Position numbers and translations under genes: made by a program. Shown one piece after another: positions 18,070-22,475 of a stretch of DNA of 22,475 nt. This stretch comes from Gracilariopsis chorda. Taxonomy: Eukaryota > Rhodophyta > Florideophyceae > Gracilariales > Gracilariaceae. The number at the start of each line of letters is the position of its first letter. Within the stretch, counting starts at the first letter, position 1. The DNA lies in contig NBIV01001027.1 in NCBI GenBank assembly GCA_003194525.1, forward strand, positions 1 through 22,475, written 5' to 3'. The notes under the pieces are model-generated. The model worked only from the letters and a program-made list of their open reading frames with translations, was not told the origin of the DNA and did no database searches.

Positions 18070-18985
18070 TTAAACATCGTCAACAGAGAACTCATCCGAG
18101 CTGATGGCATCCATGTCATCCTCAGAACTACAAGCATAATCTGATGTACTCTCCTCATCCTTATAGTTGCTAAGATAGGATGCACAAGGGAACCTAGACT
18201 CATCAAAGGTGACATGACGTGACCGTATATCTCGAGTAATATGGTCGTCATCACTAACTAGAACCTCGTAAACAACATACTCAAGAGTCTGCAGGTACAT
18301 TTCCTCAAGAGCACGAGACCCGAACATGGTGCCCGGATTCATTTTTAATACGTATGCGGCACATCCTAATGCTTTGATATACGTCAAAGGAGGCCTAGTT
18401 TCAGTCAGTAGGACATACGGAGTCACGCCAGTCGTGGAGTGCAGCACTCTATTGCGAACATAAATCACATGTTTTAGTGCATACGACCACAAACCTTCTG
18501 TAAGATTGGCTTGAATGAGCAAAGCTCGGGCAGCTTGAACCATAGTGCGATTGATGCGGTCTGCAATAGAATTATGTTCTGGGGTATACAGTGGAGAAAA
18601 ATACCTCCTGGAGACCATTCTTGGGATTCTCTTGCAAGGCAATGTACCATTCTGCATTGTCAGAGTGCAGTTTTCGAATAAGCACATGCTCTTCTCCGAG
18701 CTGTTTGAGCTTTTGCCTCACACCCAGGAACACTTCACCGATCTCAAACCTTTGCAACATGAACCCAAGTACTGCGTATCGCGAGTGATCATCCACAAAT
18801 ACAGACGCAAAGCGGAATTGGTCTGGGAATGATGGCACTAACGGACCCATAATGTCTGAGTGCACAATGTCCCCAACGTGCTTGGCCCGTTTAAACTTGC
18901 CCAGAAATGGCAGCTTATGTGCCTTGCCAAGGCGACATGACCCACATAGCTCCTCTGCAATTGATCTTCGGGACTCCATCGACAT
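18070..18985 (-). pseudogene. Copia-2 unit C integrase in two frames
   Basis: The piece 18985-18572 has CGSCRLGKAH, HSDIMGP and HSDNAEW. The piece 18687-18070 has YTPEHNSIADRINRT and the C-terminal VRNRVLHSTTGVTPY, ending in the acidic tail. The break is at 18599, where AGAAAAATACC lacks two bases present in units A and B (AGAAAAAGATACC). The E-to-D replacement in the third catalytic position is the same as in A and B. Private substitutions include IRSRHV for VRSRHV and EEMYLQ for EGMYLQ. Confidence 0.87.
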
Positions 18986-19902
18986 GGCCGTGAACCTGTT
19001 AGGTCATCCTCATTCATATGTGCCAGTCGCCGATGCCACAATGAACTTGTGCGGTCGTCCGGTGCAGAAAGCATCTTGGATATGTACGTATGGGCGATTG
19101 GGTTGGGCAAGGTGCAAAAACCGGAGCGATGATGACGAGACCCATGTCCAACCTCAAACCCATCTTCATGTTGTAGGCGTACCTCCTTATCACAGAACAG
19201 TGATTGGATACCTTTATCAGCTAAACAACCCACAGACACTAAGTTGTATCCAAGATTCGGAGCAAGCAGTACTTCCGACAACCTGAGGTTCACATCAAAG
19301 AAGGGTAGTATGACATCTTCTTCTTGGGTGGCAGTGCCAGTGGTGTTGTCCGCTAGTTCAATTGTCTTATCTGGCATGTCAATTAGTGTGTTTGGAACAA
19401 AATCAGATACAGAAAAGAAGAAATGAGAGGTAGCACCACTGTCTGCAAATGTGTCCATGCAATCAAAAACCGGCGGTACCACTGATGACTTCTCACTTGC
19501 AAATCCAGCAATCTCAACCTTGGACGCCTTCCGTGATGACTTTCCGGAGCGCTTGGGCTTTTCGACTGAGTTGAGCTTCAGCTGATCCAAGATCGCTTGT
19601 GGCAAGTGGTTGTCAGGGTTATCTGGATTCATGTGACAGCGGTCTTGAGTGTGTCCATCGCGCTCACAGAAAGTGCAATGGTACCCGTTTCTGCTTCCAG
19701 CAGCACATGCACGACCAGTGGGGTCATTAACTGTTGTTGAATGTGATGCATTACCATCATTTTCGTTAGCATTTGATGATTTGCTGTGTCCAATTATACG
19801 GGCACCACCCCTGTTCCTGTTGTTCTTGCGACTGCGACCTCTACCAGACCTGACTGAACCCATTTCGTGGGCATTGTATTCATCAATCAGAGTTGTCGCC
19901 AC
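18838..19902 (-). pseudogene. Copia-2 unit C knuckle, protease and pre-integrase (354 codons open)
   Basis: The best preserved gag-to-protease stretch of the array. It has a basic Arg/Asn/Gly-rich region, CCHC knuckle C76, C79, H84, C89, protease DSGATSH with D154, pre-integrase APNLGYNLVSVGCL, and the integrase zinc histidines H290 and H295. After AHMNEDDL the frame is lost through a GT deletion near 19001 (GTTAGG for GTTGTAGG), and the last ~50 codons are out-of-frame. The integrase cysteines and core continue in the piece 18985-18572. Confidence 0.88.
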
Positions 19903-20493
19903 GTAGTCCCGTGTGAGTTCGAAATCTCCTGGGTCCTAAGTGCTGCTGCAGTTGACTCCAATGAGCAGCTGGGGTCAATAGATGCCAGAAGCATGGGTGC
20001 CTTGTAAGATTCTGGTATAGCGGCATCCTTGCGGTCCAGCTGCCCAGAGAGAGCAAACTGGTCCACATACTTGGACATGTTTTGGCCGTTATACGACATT
20101 CTGAACAGCTGCGTTTGCTGCTATACGAGACACTGTCCTGTTTGATGCATATCGTGCAAACAGTAGCTGAAGCATGCGACCGAGGTCATCATCTACATCC
20201 ATAACTACACGCAGTGGGGCATCGCCAAGTGCACAAATGATGATTGCACATGCCTTTTCGCGCTTTGCAACTATACGGGAGGGGGTCTGGGTAGCAGTAG
20301 AACCAAACGCTTGTGTCATTATAGCACTGGATGACTCCTCCTAACTTGACATCACAACATTCCAGACACCTTTAAATCGACAAGCGGGACGTAGACGGTG
20401 TCGCCAGATGGTATAATCTTCGCTCCGCTTACCGTGGAAGCGCGGGATCTTCACACCAGAAGTGGATTATGACTCAACTACGGAGTCTGGCAT
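19883..20493 (-). pseudogene. Copia-2 unit C gag N-terminal and capsid fragments
   Basis: From ATG 20493 the frame gives MPDSVVES, stop, STSGVKIPRFHGK...YTIW...VWNVVMSS, stop, then MTQAFGSTATQTPSRIVAKREKACAIII open from 20319 to 20089. These are the conserved W and capsid helices of Copia gag. A private deletion at 20118 shifts the frame. The MSYNGQNMSKYVDQF segment continues in the piece 20099-19887, itself shifted by scrambled bases at about 20033-20056. Confidence 0.82.
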
Positions 20494-20645
20494 GGTTCCA
20501 GAAGAAGTTCAGTAACCAAAATTGGAACAAATAATGCACGGAAATGAAGGACAGTGAGGGACTCGATGCTTAGAATCGCTATCAGAATAGACAAAAGAGC
20601 TGTTCGAGAGGTGCAGCTGTGGACTGATAGCGGATTGGTAGTACT
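20494..20645 (-). other. Gag leader of Copia-2 unit C
   Basis: Counterpart of 2682-2833 and 14995-15146. Like unit B it reads GATGCTTAG and GAGCTGTTCG where unit A reads GATGTTTAG and GAGCTGGTCG. No primer-binding site recognised. Confidence 0.5.
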
Positions 20646-20895
20646 TGAAGGGGAAGGGAAAGGAAAGGTAGGGGAATGCCAAGGAAGTTTGCCAGCTCTG
20701 GCTCCGATTTACTTGGAGGTTCTACAATAACAACTTATATAGAACTCTAACTTCATCTTAGTCGCAACTTCGACTTCAACTGAAACCTAAACCAGTAGCT
20801 GGGGACACTCAATACTACCAATCATCATGTAACATAACATAGCCACGCTAGCACTAACTCATGATACCTTACATCAACTTGTTCATATGAAATGA
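20646..20895 (-). repeat. LTR-like module X between units C and D
   Basis: Same module as at 2834 and 15147, with the minus-strand TATA at 20734-20742. Nearly identical to the B-C copy. Confidence 0.65.
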
Positions 20896-21241
20896 TGTTG
20901 ATGATGTTGGGCTTCGGCAGAAAGGAAAAGGAAAGAAAGAAAGAAAATAAAGAGTAAAGGTTGCCAGGCTTGGGGTCGAGTTTATTTGGTACTGCGACTT
21001 CGGAGTCTTATATAGCACATCTACTTCGCACTTCCACCACAAGAAAAACCCTTCACCAATAAGTGGGGACACCCAATACCACCAATCATAATCAACATAA
21101 CACAATAAGGGTTGCACACACTGATTACAGCTAAGTACAACCATGCATAACATCATAACACCACATTACAACAACGCACACCAAGTGAACCAAGCAGCCA
21201 ACAATGCGCAACAAGTGAACCAGACATGCCAACAATGTGCC
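20896..21241 (-). repeat. LTR-like module Y between units C and D
   Basis: Same module as at 3083 and 15397, with the minus-strand TATA at 21007-21015 and the GA-rich tract at 20920-20960. It shares CTTCGGAGTC with the B-C copy. Confidence 0.6.
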
Positions 21242-22019
21242 TTTTGGCAGTAGTACCTGTGCTGTCACTGAAAACCAAATGTTCCGGGGAGCATGGGCTG
21301 TTTTGGAGGGTACCTCTGCAAAAGCGCATATGTGCGTGTGCGCGAACCCAACGTGAAACTGGCTTCTGATTGGCTACTGCAAATGTACATATGCAACGTG
21401 GTGCGTACAAGTGGTATGGCATAACTGGATCGGTTGGGCACACCCACGTGTCCAGCTACTACAGTGGTCACAGTGTACGTTGTGTGCAGGGGATACTGGT
21501 GAAGTGGTTGACAGCTGGTACAAGTGGTACAGCAGTGGTTGGTACAATGGTAAGGTGCGCATGCACTGTCAACATGTTTACACATGCACGGGTATATTGA
21601 TGACGTGGGTGTTGTGTGCTTTGCCACATGATGACATGGCACTAACACCACAGGTTACGTGCCGACTTACCGTGACGTGTTGACTTACCGCGATGTGTTG
21701 GCATGTGCTGGCGTGTGTTGGAGTCGTGAATTTGTGCCTTGTCATGGTCATGTGTATGCACGTAACTATTACGGAACGTTGGTGCGTTGGTGTGCGTTGA
21801 TGTAATGAGGTTGTGCTGAGCTGGCTATGCCATGTTAGATGATGATTGGTAGTATTGACTGTCCCTGCTTAGTGGTTTAGGTTTTACTTGTAGTTGGTGT
21901 TCCCGCCCAATTCGAGTTTAGAGTGGTATATAAGATGTGTCTGAAGGACCTCCAAGTAAATCCAAGCTATAGCTGGCGAACTTCCCTTCCATCCCTCAAC
22001 TTCCTTTCAACTTGCAACG
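21242..22019 (+). repeat. Inverted Copia-1-family LTR (module Z) abutting RNase H of unit D
   Basis: Third copy of the reversed LTR, with the same altered termini and the rightward TATA at 21927-21934. One C is missing near 21993 relative to the other copies. Confidence 0.9.
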
Positions 22020-22020
22020 C

Positions 22021-22475
22021 TCAAGATATCCACATTAGCTCTTGACTTGCCATCAGTAATGCGTAGTACTCAGACTCGCCTGTAGACAATGCCACCGACG
22101 CCTGCTTACGAGCACCATACAAAACAAACACATGACCCAAATTTGACCATGAAGCCAGACAAGGACTTGCGATCAGTGATATCACCTGCGTAATCAGAGT
22201 CGACATAACCATTCAGCAGGAGGTTCCCAGAGTGGTACACAAAGTCCATGAGTAGTGCCACGTAAATACCTCAGAACGCGCTTCACCGCTCGATGACAAT
22301 ATCGAGTTGGTGCTTTCTGGAAGCGTGCTAAGATAAGTACAGGTCCCAATATGTCCAAACGGGTGCGTAATGCCAGGTACAGCAGAGACCGGATCATCTG
22401 CTAATACAACTGGACTTCATACGGTGACTTATCCTCCTCCACATCAAGTGAGAAAAAAAAGGATTCCACCATTTG
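22021..22475 (-). pseudogene. Copia-2 unit D: RNase H remnant and RT end, cut by the window edge
   Basis: It repeats the LMWIS-stop truncation (22021), STGESEYYAL and VDSDYAG, with the upstream MIRSLLYLAL and HRAVKRVLRYLRGTTH in another frame (22397-22194). Private indels occur near 22123 (extra A) and about 22241-22252. The Copia-1 target (cgtaaatacctcag) is uninterrupted at 22261. The remainder of the unit lies beyond the right edge. Confidence 0.88.

Larger units (their letters stand above)
16520..20493 (-). pseudogene. Copia-2 unit C: broken gag-pol without an insertion
   Basis: This is the only full-length unit in the window, from gag ATG 20493 to the truncated RNase H stop at 16520, about 4.0 kb. 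Domain order is gag, CCHC, protease, integrase, RT, RNase H. The shared nonsense codons are TAA 20467-20469, TAG 20341-20343, TAA 18057-18059 and TAA 17897-17899. It has many private deletions of one to four bases, for example near 17927, 18956, 19001, 20033-20056 and 20118, which break gag and integrase further. The Copia-1 target site is intact at about 16764-16769. Confidence 0.92.
1..22475. repeat. Head-to-tail tandem array of a decayed Copia element (Copia-2), period about 5.5 kb
   Basis: Bases 1-4458 match 12312-16769 and again about 17826-22270 at very high identity. The RNase H stop recurs at 4209, 16520 and 22021. The spacing is 5501 bp from unit C to unit D, and 5517 bp from B to C once the Copia-1 insertion is removed. 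Each period holds one minus-strand gag-pol pseudogene without a 3' end, plus a spacer of about 1.7 kb with three LTR-like modules (X, Y and inverted Z). The units share nonsense codons and the same truncation, so they were copied as DNA after the element had died. Unequal exchange or segmental duplication is the simplest mechanism; assembly expansion is the main alternative. Confidence 0.9.

Noticed and set aside
1..22475. Host genes, tRNA/rRNA genes, CRISPR arrays or prokaryotic mobile elements
   Set aside because: Every long open frame and repeat is explained by the two Copia families. The only tRNA match is the primer-binding site.

Overview
This is a eukaryotic window made entirely of Ty1/copia-type LTR retrotransposon DNA. 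I see no host gene, tRNA, rRNA, CRISPR array or prokaryotic feature. The lineage cannot be fixed from the sequence. GC is moderate, there are no recognisable host introns, and the polyproteins are of general Copia type. They remind me loosely of oomycete/stramenopile Copia elements, but that is a weak impression. All coding elements lie on the minus strand.

Two families are present. Copia-1 (4459-11247) is one complete, apparently young element. It has nearly identical LTRs of 778 and 779 bp (TG...CA ends), a perfect 5-bp target duplication (AATAC), a polypurine tract, a primer-binding site matching the anticodon arm of initiator-Met tRNA, a leader of about 1.17 kb, and one uninterrupted 1341-codon gag-protease-integrase-RT-RNase H frame (9282 down to 5257).

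Copia-2 is a decayed element present as a head-to-tail array with a period of about 5.5 kb. Unit A (1-2681) is cut by the window start. Unit B (4209-4453 plus 11253-14994) is split by Copia-1. Unit C (16520-20493) has no insertion. Unit D (22021-22475) is cut by the window end. All units lose the end of RNase H at the same base, where a Copia-1-family LTR lies in opposite orientation. The three units that can be compared share nonsense codons in the linker between integrase and RT. A dead copy was therefore duplicated as DNA; the copies are not separate retrotranspositions.

Between successive units is a spacer of about 1.7 kb with four parts: a short gag leader; an LTR-like promoter module X (minus-facing TATA); a second module Y (TGTTG...CCAACA ends, minus-facing TATA, purine tract); and the reversed LTR Z (plus-facing TATA). 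Copia-1 landed 250 bp from a reversed copy of its own LTR, making an inverted repeat with arms of about 780 bp. The inferred order of events is: Copia-2 insertion and decay, LTR Z insertion or rearrangement, tandem duplication, then recent Copia-1 insertion into unit B only. Units C and D keep the empty target site.
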